24,860 nucleotides of DNA from Faecalimonas sp. (lineage in GTDB: Bacteria > Bacillota_A > Clostridia > Lachnospirales > Lachnospiraceae): the NCBI GenBank assembly GCA_026169575.1, contig JAPFCT010000249.1, forward strand, positions 1 to 24,860, written 5' to 3'. A program made the translations under genes and the position numbers. A model generated the notes under the pieces. That model was given only the letters and a program-made list of their open reading frames with translations, ran no database searches and had not been told where the DNA came from. Positions 16,068 through 24,067 of the stretch are shown piece after piece. Every line of letters begins with the position of its first letter. Position 1 is the first letter of the stretch.

Positions 16068-17409
16068 CTTCTGTCCTTCTTAATTGTTCTGGTTCCAGTA
16101 TCAGTTTCATTGCCCATACCGGCACATCCACATCACTGTAATCCTCCTTTAAAAATACAAACGCAGTTTCGTACAATGGTTTTTTCGCCGGAAATGTTCC
16201 ATAGCCATCTGTAAAATAGATCAGTCCGCGCAGTCTGTGAAACGCTTTCTTGGCAATCAGTTCATTCACATACCCGAACACCGGACGAAAATCCGTGCCG
16301 CCAAATCCATGGATTTCAAAATGTTCCATATAGTGTTCCATCTCTTCCTGATTATGGATCACCACATCCGACTGGACCTTATCATCACACTGTATGATAT
16401 GCACACAGATTTTTCGGAAAAAGCTCTCCGACTCACTTAACACACTGTATGTCTGCTCTAAAAATTTTCGGATCAGCTCTTCCTTGCACGACATCGATGT
16501 GTCAACTGCGATCACGAAGTCCTCAACCTTATGCACTTCCTTCGTCTCCTGCGGTTCGATCAACGGTACATTTCCGAACATCTCCATCCCATAGTGGTAA
16601 AATATATAATCAAAGGTATCTGGGTCTACCTGAATTTCCTCTTTTAATACTGAAAATTTTCTCAAAAACTTTTTATAATCATATCGTGTCCGATTTTCCA
16701 CGCGCACCTGCTCTGCAAGCGCCTCCGCATCTTCCGATGCTTCCTTTGCAAACGTCTCCATCTTCGTCTGAAGCTTCTCGTTTTCTTCTTTCCACTCTTT
16801 CTGACGTTCCATCATCTTCTGTGGCGGAAGCTCCTGGTTCCAAAGCTGATGATCGTCCACAAAAAATTCTCCCCGCAGTTTTTCAAAATCAGCTCCGCCG
16901 ATCCATGTATCTTCTTCTACTCCCGCTTCTTTTTCTTCCAGCGCCTGATAAATTCCTGCGACTGTCAGCACATTCATCTTCTCCCGCAGGCTCTTGTACA
17001 CTTTTTTCCGGTATGGCGAAACATATCTTCTGACCGTGCGCACCGTAAGCCCGTCAATGATCGACTCCACCGTAATATCTGCCGCAAGATTCCACAGTTC
17101 CTGATCTACTGTTTCCGGGACATTAAGATGCCCAAACAGACAGTGGAACATCATGTGAAGGTAAGCACGGCTGATATAAATCCGGTCCTTTTTATACAGA
17201 TAGATCAATGCATCCGGATAAAAATAAATACCGAATCCATCCGTCCCCATCCCGGTGATATTCATCTCCGGCCGAAAGAAAAAACGGCTCAGAGCCACAT
17301 CCAGAAACCGCATCGACAAATACAGTTCATTTCTCGCCTGTTTCCAGATATCCATACAGATTTCAATCTTCTCCAGTTCCCTCTGCTGCTGTTTCTGTAT
17401 AATATTCAT
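16045..17409 (-). CDS. VWA protein with a degenerate metallopeptidase-like domain
   Basis: The 454-residue protein resembles DUF2201 proteins, which have an N-terminal metallopeptidase-like part and a C-terminal VWA-like part. In the N-terminal part the segment LHMMFHCLFGHLN aligns with the HExxH helix but has Met where the catalytic Glu should be (HMMFH). The C-terminal half carries the MIDAS-type motif DTSMS in FVIAVDTSMSCKEE and a GGTDFRPVF motif. The start at 17409 is chosen because AGGAGGAAGGA sits directly before it; a GTG at 17430 lies upstream of that site. Its end overlaps the MoxR gene, the usual pairing for such proteins. It most likely acts as the substrate adaptor of the ATPase. 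Confidence 0.87.
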   Translation of the reverse strand: MNIIQKQQQRELEKIEICMDIWKQARNELYLSMRFLDVALSRFFFRPEMNITGMGTDGFGIYFYPDALIYLYKKDRIYISRAYLHMMFHCLFGHLNVPETVDQELWNLAADITVESIIDGLTVRTVRRYVSPYRKKVYKSLREKMNVLTVAGIYQALEEKEAGVEEDTWIGGADFEKLRGEFFVDDHQLWNQELPPQKMMERQKEWKEENEKLQTKMETFAKEASEDAEALAEQVRVENRTRYDYKKFLRKFSVLKEEIQVDPDTFDYIFYHYGMEMFGNVPLIEPQETKEVHKVEDFVIAVDTSMSCKEELIRKFLEQTYSVLSESESFFRKICVHIIQCDDKVQSDVVIHNQEEMEHYMEHFEIHGFGGTDFRPVFGYVNELIAKKAFHRLRGLIYFTDGYGTFPAKKPLYETAFVFLKEDYSDVDVPVWAMKLILEPEQLRRTEGETDYGY

Positions 17410-17467
17410 TCCTTCCTCCTCTCTTTTCACACTACTTTTTTCTGCCAGTTTCCCTTTATTTTCAATC

Positions 17468-17501
17468 GTTCTGAAAACAGAATCCCGCTTTCTTTCAGAA
17501 C
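17468..17501 (-). other. Stem-loop between the LRR and VWA genes
   Basis: GTTCTGAAA (17468-17476) and TTTCAGAAC (17493-17501) form a perfect 9-bp inverted repeat with a 16-nt loop, in the 96-bp gap before the VWA gene. No U-run follows on the minus strand, so it is more likely an mRNA-processing or stability element, or a partial attenuator, than a terminator. Confidence 0.4.
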
Positions 17502-17505
17502 ACTT

Positions 17506-18450
17506 TTACAGATCAAATTTCTTCTTTTTTTCTTTTATCGCAAATCTCTGATGATACTGCTCCATCAGATAACTCATCATCGATGCCTCTCCGGTTATCC
17601 CCACCATGTCTATTAATACACGAAGGTTATCCACATTGTCAATACAATGTTCCACATAATATGTGAGAAGTTTCATATCCTTTTGCTTCAAAAGATACTC
17701 TGACACGTTTTCCACATGCGAGCTTAAATAGTTCTCATACTGCTCTCTTGCATCCTCCGAAAGCCGGTACGGATATAAAAGACGCGCAAATGCAAGTGCC
17801 ACCACAACTTCCTCCCGCTCATTTTCCACTGCCCAGGCAAACCGCTTATCATACTGGTCAAACTGAAGTTCATTCTTCACGATACAGTTTCGGTACCACA
17901 TCCCGCTTCCATGTGTCTTGGTAACGAGGATCCGCGCCGGCGTATTTTCCACCGCTTCCTCAAAATATTCCGGAAAAATCAGTTTTGCATCGCCATCCGG
18001 GCAGTGGTACATCACTTCCTGCTCCTCCCCGATCTCAATCAGCAGTTCCCGAAAGCAGGATCTCTTTTCCGGCACTACGGTCACATCCATTTCCCGGATC
18101 TGATGACATCCGGTAAATGCCCCCGCGCCGATATCCCGGATATCCGTAGAAAACTTCAATCGTTTCAAGTTTCTGCAATTATAAAACGCATACCGTCCGA
18201 TTTTCTCGATCGTATCCGGCAGAACGATCTCCTCCAGCCGTTCTCCGCACAGCGCCTCCTGACCGGTTTCTTCCTCCGGCGGATGATCCATATGCGCTGA
18301 AAATGCATACGGTGCAAGTTCTGTCACTTTGTATCCATCAATTTCCGACGGGATCACTGCACTCTCTCCATACGAAAAACAGCGCAAAATAATTGCGCTG
18401 TCTCCGTTGACTTTTATTTCAAATTCCTTATTCTTCTGTCTTTGTTCCAT
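17506..18450 (-). CDS. Leucine-rich-repeat (BspA-like) protein, cytoplasmic
   Basis: The 314-residue protein has LRR_5/BspA-type repeats in its first 130 residues. They are seen as YKVTELAPYAFSAH, LEEIVLPDTIEKIGRYAFYN and LKRLKFSTDIRDIGAGAFTG. The rest has no motif I recognise and looks helical, with a Lys-rich end (KEKKKKFDL). There is no signal peptide or membrane segment, so unlike most BspA-like proteins it should be cytoplasmic. The gene overlaps the AI-2E transporter gene by 23 bp and precedes the VWA-MoxR pair by 96 bp. It may serve that pair as a binding or substrate-recognition subunit, which is inference from position. Confidence 0.8.
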   Translation of the reverse strand: MEQRQKNKEFEIKVNGDSAIILRCFSYGESAVIPSEIDGYKVTELAPYAFSAHMDHPPEEETGQEALCGERLEEIVLPDTIEKIGRYAFYNCRNLKRLKFSTDIRDIGAGAFTGCHQIREMDVTVVPEKRSCFRELLIEIGEEQEVMYHCPDGDAKLIFPEYFEEAVENTPARILVTKTHGSGMWYRNCIVKNELQFDQYDKRFAWAVENEREEVVVALAFARLLYPYRLSEDAREQYENYLSSHVENVSEYLLKQKDMKLLTYYVEHCIDNVDNLRVLIDMVGITGEASMMSYLMEQYHQRFAIKEKKKKFDL

Positions 18451-19627
18451 GTTCCTCTTCCTTTTCCTCGTTCTTTGCGAACACTGTGATATTTTTCTTT
18501 CTCAGCCTTTCATGCACACAGCCTCTGAACAATGTATAGATCACAGAAACCATCGGGATAAAGATCAGCATTCCGACAAGCCCCATCAGACTTCCTCCGA
18601 GGCTGACTGCCACAAGCACCCAGATGGACGGAAGACCGACCGATCCGCCGACAACATGGGGATAGATCAAATTTCCCTCGACCTGCTGTAAGATCAGGAA
18701 TAAGATCACAAATCCAATTGCCTGCATCGGATTGACCATCAGAATCAGAAAAGTTCCGATCACACATCCGATAAACGCCCCGAAAATCGGGATCAGCGCT
18801 GTGAATGCGATCAGCACGCCGATCAGAAGCGCATATGGCATTCTCAGAATACTCATACTGATAAAGAACATTGTTCCTAAAATAACTGCCTCCATACACT
18901 GTCCGGTCAGGAAATTGGAAAATGTGCGGTAAGTCAGAGAACAGATATCAAGAACCGTCTTTACCTTTCTCTCCGGCAAAAATGCATATAATACCTGATG
19001 GATCTGAACCGTCAGCTTCTTTTTCTGAAGCAGGATATAACATGCAAATACAACTGAAATAAAGAAGGTCGTCAGTCCACTCACAATACTTTTTGCCGCC
19101 GCAAATGTCGTATTCAGAACACTTCCCGCTCCATTTCGGAAAAAGTCAATCCCGCTCTGGATCATCTTATCCCAGTCAAATTCAATCGTCTCGATCCACT
19201 CGATGATCTCTGTATTGTTTTGAAATAAATCTTCTGCCCACATCTGGAATTTCGGTATAAATACTTTAATACTTTCTCCAAGCATTAAAATCGTATTTCC
19301 TAGCTGCGGGAATACAACGAAGATCACAACAAAGATAATACCAAGTACAAGCATGATAGACAAGACTAAACTGCACGGTTTTTTAATCTTCTGCACGATC
19401 TTGTTATCTTTCACCAGCTTATTGGAGAAAAGTACTTTCTCTATAAAATTCATCGGAACATTTAATACGAATGCGATCGCGCCTCCCAGAATAAACGGAA
19501 AAGCGATATGAAGCAAAAACCGGATCGCATCCAGAACAATTTCATACTTCCACAGACCGATCACGATCAACGCTGTGAATAAGATCAGTCCGCGGATTTT
19601 TTTAATTGACTCGTTGTTTAAGTTCAT
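18428..19627 (-). CDS. AI-2E family transporter
   Basis: The 399-residue protein has the eight or so membrane segments and overall length of the AI-2E (TqsA/YdiK-like) family. Typical parts are IAFPFILGGAIAFVLNVP near the N-terminus, a soluble loop after the third helix, and the C-terminal GVLIAFTALIPIFGAFIGC and QQVEGNLIYPHVVGGSVGLP. The acidic tail is rich in Glu and Lys. Family members have been linked to export of small solutes, Na+/H+ exchange or signal release, so the substrate is not given by the name. It starts 11 bp after the cation ATPase stop, with GGGAG before the ATG, and is probably translated from the same riboswitch-controlled message. Confidence 0.92.
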   Translation of the reverse strand: MNLNNESIKKIRGLILFTALIVIGLWKYEIVLDAIRFLLHIAFPFILGGAIAFVLNVPMNFIEKVLFSNKLVKDNKIVQKIKKPCSLVLSIMLVLGIIFVVIFVVFPQLGNTILMLGESIKVFIPKFQMWAEDLFQNNTEIIEWIETIEFDWDKMIQSGIDFFRNGAGSVLNTTFAAAKSIVSGLTTFFISVVFACYILLQKKKLTVQIHQVLYAFLPERKVKTVLDICSLTYRTFSNFLTGQCMEAVILGTMFFISMSILRMPYALLIGVLIAFTALIPIFGAFIGCVIGTFLILMVNPMQAIGFVILFLILQQVEGNLIYPHVVGGSVGLPSIWVLVAVSLGGSLMGLVGMLIFIPMVSVIYTLFRGCVHERLRKKNITVFAKNEEKEEEHGTKTEE

Positions 19628-19638
19628 TGAACTCCCTT

Positions 19639-22239
19639 CTATTTCTTACGGAAGCATTTTAATAACTGGATGATCGGAAGGTTTGCAGCTGCAAGACCAT
19701 ATACGATCAGTAACTGCTGGATCGTCAGTGTAGATACCTTAAATACAGAGTGCAGCGCCGGGATCATCAATACACTTGTGATCAATACCAATCCAAGAAG
19801 GAATGCTCCGATCAGATAAATATTGTTCCACATCTGTTTCTTGAAGATGACCGGTCTGTCGGATTTACAGTTAAATCCATGAACAAGTCTTGCTGTACAA
19901 AGAGTACCAAATGCCATTGTGCTTGCAAGCACTGCATCGCCGCCCTTAAATCCAATTAAAAATGCAATCATTGTTGTTACGCCGATAGAAAGACCTTCTG
20001 TCGCGATCTTGATCAGAAAATCTTTTGTCAGGATCGATTCGTTCATCGGACGAGGTTTTTCATTCATAACATCTTTTGTGTGCGGTTCCAGACCAAGTGC
20101 GATCGCCGGGAGACTGTCTGTCAGCAAGTTGATAAACAGTAAGTGTACCGGTGCAAACGGAACCGGAAGTCCTGCGATAGATGCATACAATACTGCAAGG
20201 ATCGCACCGAAGTTACCGGATAACAGGAACTGGATGGAACCTTTGATATTCTTATAGACATTACGTCCGTTTTCTACTGCCTTGATGATTGTTGCAAAGT
20301 TGTCATCTGTCAGTACCATAGATGCCGCATCTTTGGAAACCTCGCTTCCGGTGATTCCCATTGCCACACCGATATCTGCCTGCTTTAATGCAGGAGCATC
20401 GTTGACACCGTCACCCGTCATCGATACAATATTTCCTTTTTCCTGCCATGCACGCACGATACGGATCTTATGCTCCGGTGAAACTCGTGCATATACTGAC
20501 ACATGCTCTACAAAATCTTTTAACTCTTCATCGGATAAATTATCAATCTCAGCGCCTTCACATGCTTCTGATTCGTCTTTTAAGATACCGATCCGCTTAG
20601 CGATCGCTGCCGCTGTCACCTTATGGTCACCTGTGATCATGATCGGTTTGATTCCTGCACGGATACATTCTGCAACGGCATCTGCCGACTCTACTCGCGG
20701 AGGATCCATCATAGAGATCAGACCGAGGAAGATCAGATCATTTTCATCTTCCAGACAAAGATCTCTGTCTGTGTCCATCTTCTTATATGCAAATGCAAGC
20801 ACACGAAGTCCGCCTCTTGAGAATTCCTGGTTCTGCGCTTCGATCGCAGCTTTATCAGCATCTGTGATCGGGCAGACACCATCTCCTTTTTGAATGTAAG
20901 CCATACGGTTTAAGAGCACATCCACAGCACCTTTTGTGATCATGATACGCTCTCCGCCCATCTCATTGACTGTTGACATTAACTTTCTGTCACTGTCAAA
21001 CGGGATTTCTGTCTTTCTCGGATATGCCTCTCTGACATCCAGCGTTCCGACTCCGAGTCTTGTTCCGATATTGATCAGAGCTGTCTCTGTCGGGTCCCCG
21101 ATTTCCACACCATCTACATTGGTAGAATCATTACAGAGGATACTGTAATCCAGCAGCTGTCTCTGCTCTTTCTTCTGAAGATCGATCTCTGCTGCCGGGA
21201 TTCTCTTCTCATTTACATAGTAATCTTCTACGGTCATCTTGTTCTGTGTCAGAGTTCCCGTCTTATCCGAACAGATGATAGATACACTTCCAAGTCCTTC
21301 TACTGCCTGAAGCTTACGGATGATCGCATGTTCTTTTGCCATCTTCTGTGTACCGAAAGAAAGAACGATCGTCACGATAGAACTTAATGCCTCCGGAATT
21401 GCCGCTACTGCAAGGGCAACCGCAAAGAGGAATGCATCTCCGATCGCATCACCGCGGAATACGTTGATTCCAAATAAGATACCACAGAAGATCAGAATGA
21501 TGATTGATAATTTCTGTCCAAACTGGTCTAAGTTGATCTGAAGAGGTGTACGTTTCTCAGAAGTTGTCTTTAACAATGTTGCAATCTTACCAACCTCTGT
21601 CTCCATACCGATTCCGGTTACAAGGAAAGAACCTCTTCCGTAAGTAACAAAGCTTCCTGAAAATACCATATTGGTCTGGTCTCCAAGCGGAACTTCCCCG
21701 GAGATCACATCTTCTGATTTTTCTACTCCAAGGCTTTCCCCTGTGAGGGCACTCTCATCAATTTTTAAGCTTGCATTTTGAAGAATACGTCCGTCTGCAG
21801 GTACGTAATCTCCTGCTTCCAGTATCACTTCATCTCCGACTGTCAGTTCCACTGAAGGGATCTGAATTACATTTCCATTACGAAGTACCTTCGCCGTAGG
21901 ACCCGACAGCTTCTTTAAGCTGTTTAATGACTGTTCTGCCTTGACGGTCTGGACAGTTCCGAGAATTGCATTCATCGTGATCACGACTAAAATAACGACC
22001 GCACTCTCCGCATCCCCGAGGAATCCGGATACGATCGCTGCTGCGATCAGAATGATTACAAGGAAATCTTTATACTGTTCCAGGAAAATCTGAAATGTAC
22101 TCTTTTTCTTTCCTTCCACCAGCTCATTCTTTCCATATTTCTCCTGGTGTTCCTTGACCTGCTGGTCTGTAAGCGGCTCCTGCTGGCCGTTTACCTTTTT
22201 TCTTGTCTCTTCTTTCGACAACTGATAAAATTTGTCCAT
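19639..22239 (-). CDS. P2-type cation-transporting ATPase (Ca2+/Mn2+ exporter-like)
   Basis: The 866-residue protein has all P-type ATPase landmarks. They are TGES (166-169), the phosphorylation site in CSDKTGTLT (Asp325), KGA (436-438), TGDH (536-539) and GDGVND (609-614). The N-terminus is the cation-ATPase type and a C-terminal bundle of about six helices follows. The ion site shows IPEALSS in M4 (PEGLP in SERCA/PMR1 pumps) and NLLTD in M6 (704-708), as in Ca2+ pumps. The long 5' leader carries a yybP-ykoY Mn2+ riboswitch. This matches the known lactococcal YoaB and pneumococcal arrangements, so Mn2+ export, possibly with Ca2+, is the best guess. AGGAGAG precedes the ATG. Confidence 0.93.
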   Translation of the reverse strand: MDKFYQLSKEETRKKVNGQQEPLTDQQVKEHQEKYGKNELVEGKKKSTFQIFLEQYKDFLVIILIAAAIVSGFLGDAESAVVILVVITMNAILGTVQTVKAEQSLNSLKKLSGPTAKVLRNGNVIQIPSVELTVGDEVILEAGDYVPADGRILQNASLKIDESALTGESLGVEKSEDVISGEVPLGDQTNMVFSGSFVTYGRGSFLVTGIGMETEVGKIATLLKTTSEKRTPLQINLDQFGQKLSIIILIFCGILFGINVFRGDAIGDAFLFAVALAVAAIPEALSSIVTIVLSFGTQKMAKEHAIIRKLQAVEGLGSVSIICSDKTGTLTQNKMTVEDYYVNEKRIPAAEIDLQKKEQRQLLDYSILCNDSTNVDGVEIGDPTETALINIGTRLGVGTLDVREAYPRKTEIPFDSDRKLMSTVNEMGGERIMITKGAVDVLLNRMAYIQKGDGVCPITDADKAAIEAQNQEFSRGGLRVLAFAYKKMDTDRDLCLEDENDLIFLGLISMMDPPRVESADAVAECIRAGIKPIMITGDHKVTAAAIAKRIGILKDESEACEGAEIDNLSDEELKDFVEHVSVYARVSPEHKIRIVRAWQEKGNIVSMTGDGVNDAPALKQADIGVAMGITGSEVSKDAASMVLTDDNFATIIKAVENGRNVYKNIKGSIQFLLSGNFGAILAVLYASIAGLPVPFAPVHLLFINLLTDSLPAIALGLEPHTKDVMNEKPRPMNESILTKDFLIKIATEGLSIGVTTMIAFLIGFKGGDAVLASTMAFGTLCTARLVHGFNCKSDRPVIFKKQMWNNIYLIGAFLLGLVLITSVLMIPALHSVFKVSTLTIQQLLIVYGLAAANLPIIQLLKCFRKK

Positions 22240-22389
22240 GTTTCACTCTCCTATCCTGCAATGAAGAAGTTTCTATCTGTCACCATAGGGTCTTCCAACG
22301 ACACCTGCTGCTGTATGACCTTGCCTTTATTATGCCAGAATCTGTAAAAAGATTTCAACCTGAAAGAAAAGATCATAGAACTTTGCAAT

Positions 22390-22446
22390 AAAAAATGACG
22401 ATCCTCCTTATTGCATATCTTTGTTATATGCAATAAAAGTCTCGCC
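22390..22446 (-). terminator. Intrinsic terminator competing with the riboswitch
   Basis: On the minus strand TTATTGCATAT (22426-22436) pairs perfectly with ATATGCAATAA (22408-22418). Outside it GGCGA (22442-22446) can pair with TCGTC (22397-22401), followed at once by A and six U's (22390-22395). The 5' arm reuses the aptamer's GGCGAGAC segment and five bases of its P1 strand. Forming the terminator therefore breaks the aptamer, and ligand binding should antiterminate. Confidence 0.7.
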
Positions 22447-22526
22447 ATTTAATTACGATACGGATGAATTTTCATCGTCCTGACGTCATCGTAAACGTTG
22501 GGTAACGCTAGCTACTCCCTTTTATT
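22432..22526 (-). promoter_or_regulatory. yybP-ykoY (Mn2+) riboswitch aptamer
   Basis: The leader of the cation ATPase matches the yybP-ykoY pattern. P1 is AATAAAAG (22519-22526) with CTTTTATT (22432-22439). The conserved GGGAGTAG is at 22512-22519 on the 5' side and TGGCGAGAC on the 3' side. A perfect helix TTACGAT/ATCGTAA (22488-22494 with 22453-22459) encloses GACGTCAGGAC and a small GATGA/TCATC hairpin. Known members bind Mn2+ and switch on Mn2+ exporters, including P-type ATPases. An Rfam covariance search would settle it. Confidence 0.82.
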
Positions 22527-22536
22527 CATTATGTTT

Positions 22537-22566
22537 ACTATACGACAATCCGTTTCACATTGTCAA
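22537..22566 (-). promoter_or_regulatory. Promoter of the riboswitch-ATPase transcript
   Basis: On the minus strand TTGACA (22561-22566), an 18-bp spacer and TATAGT (22537-22542) form a strong sigma-A-type promoter. The predicted start lies just before the aptamer P1 strand. Confidence 0.8.
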
Positions 22567-22584
22567 CTATTTCTTTCATATTTA

Positions 22585-22602
22585 GGGAAAATTTATTTTC
22601 CC
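22585..22602. repeat. Short perfect palindrome upstream of the promoter
   Basis: GGGAAAA (22585-22591) and TTTTCCC (22596-22602) flank a TTTA loop. It lies 18 bp upstream of the -35 hexamer and about 75 bp past the MFS remnant's stop. It could be a weak terminator for the MFS gene or a protein-binding site; there is no U-run on the minus strand. Confidence 0.3.
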
Positions 22603-22675
22603 GGGGATTCTTATTCTAACTTGAACTATTTTTTATTTTCCTCAAGATAAAAATTACAAAAACTAATTTTCTATT

Positions 22676-22957
22676 CTACTCCTGGTAGCTCGTATCATAA
22701 TTTAAAAACTCTTTTACCGTCGGATGGATCACGACAGCAGACACAACGATAACAGCCAGCAAGACACTCACAAGCATGATCATCCTCGGATCCCAGACTT
22801 CTCCAAGCAGCCCGCCGACAAAGTTCCCAAATGGAGAGAGCGCCATTCCCAGTGTCGTCTTCATCGCAGAGACTTTTCCTCTCTTATCAACCGAGGTTCT
22901 CTGCATCACAGTGGAATTCATGATCATATTGAATACCATCTGGAACCAAAATGCCAT
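22676..22957 (-). pseudogene. C-terminal remnant of an MFS transporter
   Basis: Only the last 93 or so codons of a major-facilitator transporter remain. The segment has three hydrophobic parts with a typical cytoplasmic link (SVDKRGKVSAMKTTLGMAL), GNFVGGLLGEVWDPR, a helix (MIMLVSVLLAVIVVSAVVI) and the tail YDTSYQE before a TAG stop. Upstream of 22957 the frame becomes low-complexity and hits a stop at 22967-22969, and no other part of the gene is found. The ATG at 22957 is internal to the original protein and has no ribosome-binding site. The break coincides with the change to AT-rich DNA, so the 5' part was probably removed by an insertion or deletion. Confidence 0.75.
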
Positions 22958-23081
22958 AAAAAATTTCTATGAAATATTATATCCAAAACACATCGAAAAA
23001 TTAGAACCCTAGCTTGAAAAAATAAAATCACTTTTACACGAGCAATTTTGCTTTGAACTCAATTAACAGTAGAAAGAACCA
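22958..23081. other. AT-rich junction DNA, no recognised gene
   Basis: This stretch lies between the broken MFS gene and the IS66-like element. It contains a short plus-strand open stretch ending NFYEILYPKHIEKLEP and a stop at 23010-23012. That might be the tail of a lost gene, but I cannot identify it. Nothing else is supported. Confidence 0.35.
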
Positions 23082-23089
23082 TTTGAATG
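23082..23089. repeat. Target-site duplication, left copy
   Basis: TTTGAATG directly abuts the left GTAA end of the IS66-like element and is repeated exactly at the right end. Eight bases is the usual IS66-family duplication. Confidence 0.9.
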
Positions 23090-23221
23090 GTAAACGCTCA
23101 ATAACTGAGTGCCTTATATCTAATTAAGATCCATGAGATAATTATCTCGCAAAAGCTATATATAGTTTTTGTAGTTATAGTTTTTAGAGTTTTTGTAGCA
23201 GCTCTAGATTGGAGATGAATC

Positions 23222-23332
23222 GTGGATCAAGTTACTCAAGTGAAAAGACAATTCCGTAGGGAACAGTGGAAACAACATATTGCAGAATGTCAAGCAAGTG
23301 GGATGACGGTTCGAAATTGGTGTAAATTATGA
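23222..23332 (+). pseudogene. 5' remnant of IS66 tnpA (helix-turn-helix subunit)
   Basis: A GTG-initiated reading frame of 36 codons encodes a protein with QVKRQFRREQWKQHI and ECQASGMTVRNWCK, the N-terminus typical of IS66 TnpA (OrfA). It stops at the TGA at 23330-23332, in the overlap with the tnpC remnant. The rest of tnpA, all of tnpB and the front of tnpC are missing, so this is one side of the internal deletion. Confidence 0.72.
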
Positions 23333-24006
23333 TATTTTTTTTAGCCACAAGTGTTACAAAAATGCTTGATCACAACACAGATGGTTACTCTGGATACAAC
23401 AAACTCACAGGGATCATCCGTTGTGGTTGTTGGGCTTATCTCAGACGTAAGTTTGTAGAGGCTATTCCTGGTAAGAAAGTGGCAGGAACAGCTCTCACTA
23501 ACGCAGAGATTGGTCGCGATTACTGTAACCAACTGTTTGAAGTAGAACGAACACTTGTGGAGCTTTCAACCGAAGAAAGATTTTGTAAGCGTCTTGAATT
23601 GGAAAAACCGATTCTTGAGGCTTTTTGGTGTTGGCTTGAAACACTAACAGTCTTAAAAGGATCTGCTTTAGGAAAAGCAGTAACCTATGCCAAGAATCAA
23701 AAACAATACATGGAGAATTATCTACTAGATGGTAGATGTTCCATTTCTAACAATGCAGCCGAAAATGCTATTCGTCCATTTACAGTGGGACGTAAAAACT
23801 GGCTATTTTCAGATACTCCAAAAGGAGCATCTGCATCAGCTACAGTATATAGTATCATTGAGACAGCTAAAGCAAATGATCTCAATGTGTATGCCTATCT
23901 TCAATATTTGTTATTGTACATGCCAGACACTGATTGGCAAAATCATCCAGAACAACTAGATGATTTAATGCCTTGGGCGGAGGCAGTACAGGCGGAATGT
24001 AAGTAA
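23329..24006 (+). pseudogene. C-terminal remnant of IS66 tnpC transposase
   Basis: The 225-codon frame begins with an ATG just after the deletion point. It becomes clear IS66 transposase from TDGYSGYNKL onward. It then has RCGCWAYLRRKFVEAIP, a spacer helix, NNAAENAIRPFTVGRKNW, SDTPKGASASATVYSIIETAK and the C-terminal NVYAYLQYLLLYMPD region. The Asp of TDGYSGY and the Glu of AENAIRP probably represent the second and third acidic catalytic residues. The first Asp and the N-terminal zinc-binding and leucine-zipper parts are gone, so it cannot be catalytic. Full TnpC is around 500 residues. The ATG overlaps the tnpA remnant's TGA; whether it is translated is unknown. Confidence 0.85.
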
Positions 24007-24010
24007 CTTC

Positions 24011-24042
24011 GAGGATGGTAAAGCCATCCTCATTATTTTTAT
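24011..24042 (+). terminator. Rho-independent terminator after the tnpC remnant
   Basis: GAGGATGG (24011-24018) pairs perfectly with CCATCCTC (24024-24031) around TAAAG, followed by ATTATTTTTAT. It lies five bases past the tnpC stop and inside the right end of the element. Confidence 0.85.
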
Positions 24043-24067
24043 AGGCACTTTGTTATTAGGCGCTTAC

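Larger units (their letters stand above)
23090..24067 (+). mobile_element. Internally deleted IS66-family element (978 bp)
   Basis: The left end starts GTAAACGCTCAATAAC and the right end, read inward, starts GTAAGCGCCTAATAAC. Over the first 25 bases 20 match, including AATAAC and AGTGCCT. Both ends are flanked by the same 8-bp sequence TTTGAATG, so they are true termini. Full IS66 elements are around 2 to 2.7 kb and carry tnpA, tnpB and a long tnpC. This copy keeps only the first 36 codons of tnpA and the last 225 codons of a tnpC-like gene. It cannot make its own full transposase but could be mobilised in trans. Base composition is clearly more AT-rich than the region to the left. Confidence 0.88.

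Noticed and set aside
16849..17616. Plus-strand open frame of 255 codons
   Set aside because: Antisense to the VWA gene, which has clear domain motifs; no ribosome-binding site or recognisable domain.
22251..22448. Minus-strand open frame of 65 codons upstream of the ATPase
   Set aside because: It runs through the riboswitch terminator, and its composition and position fit leader RNA rather than protein.
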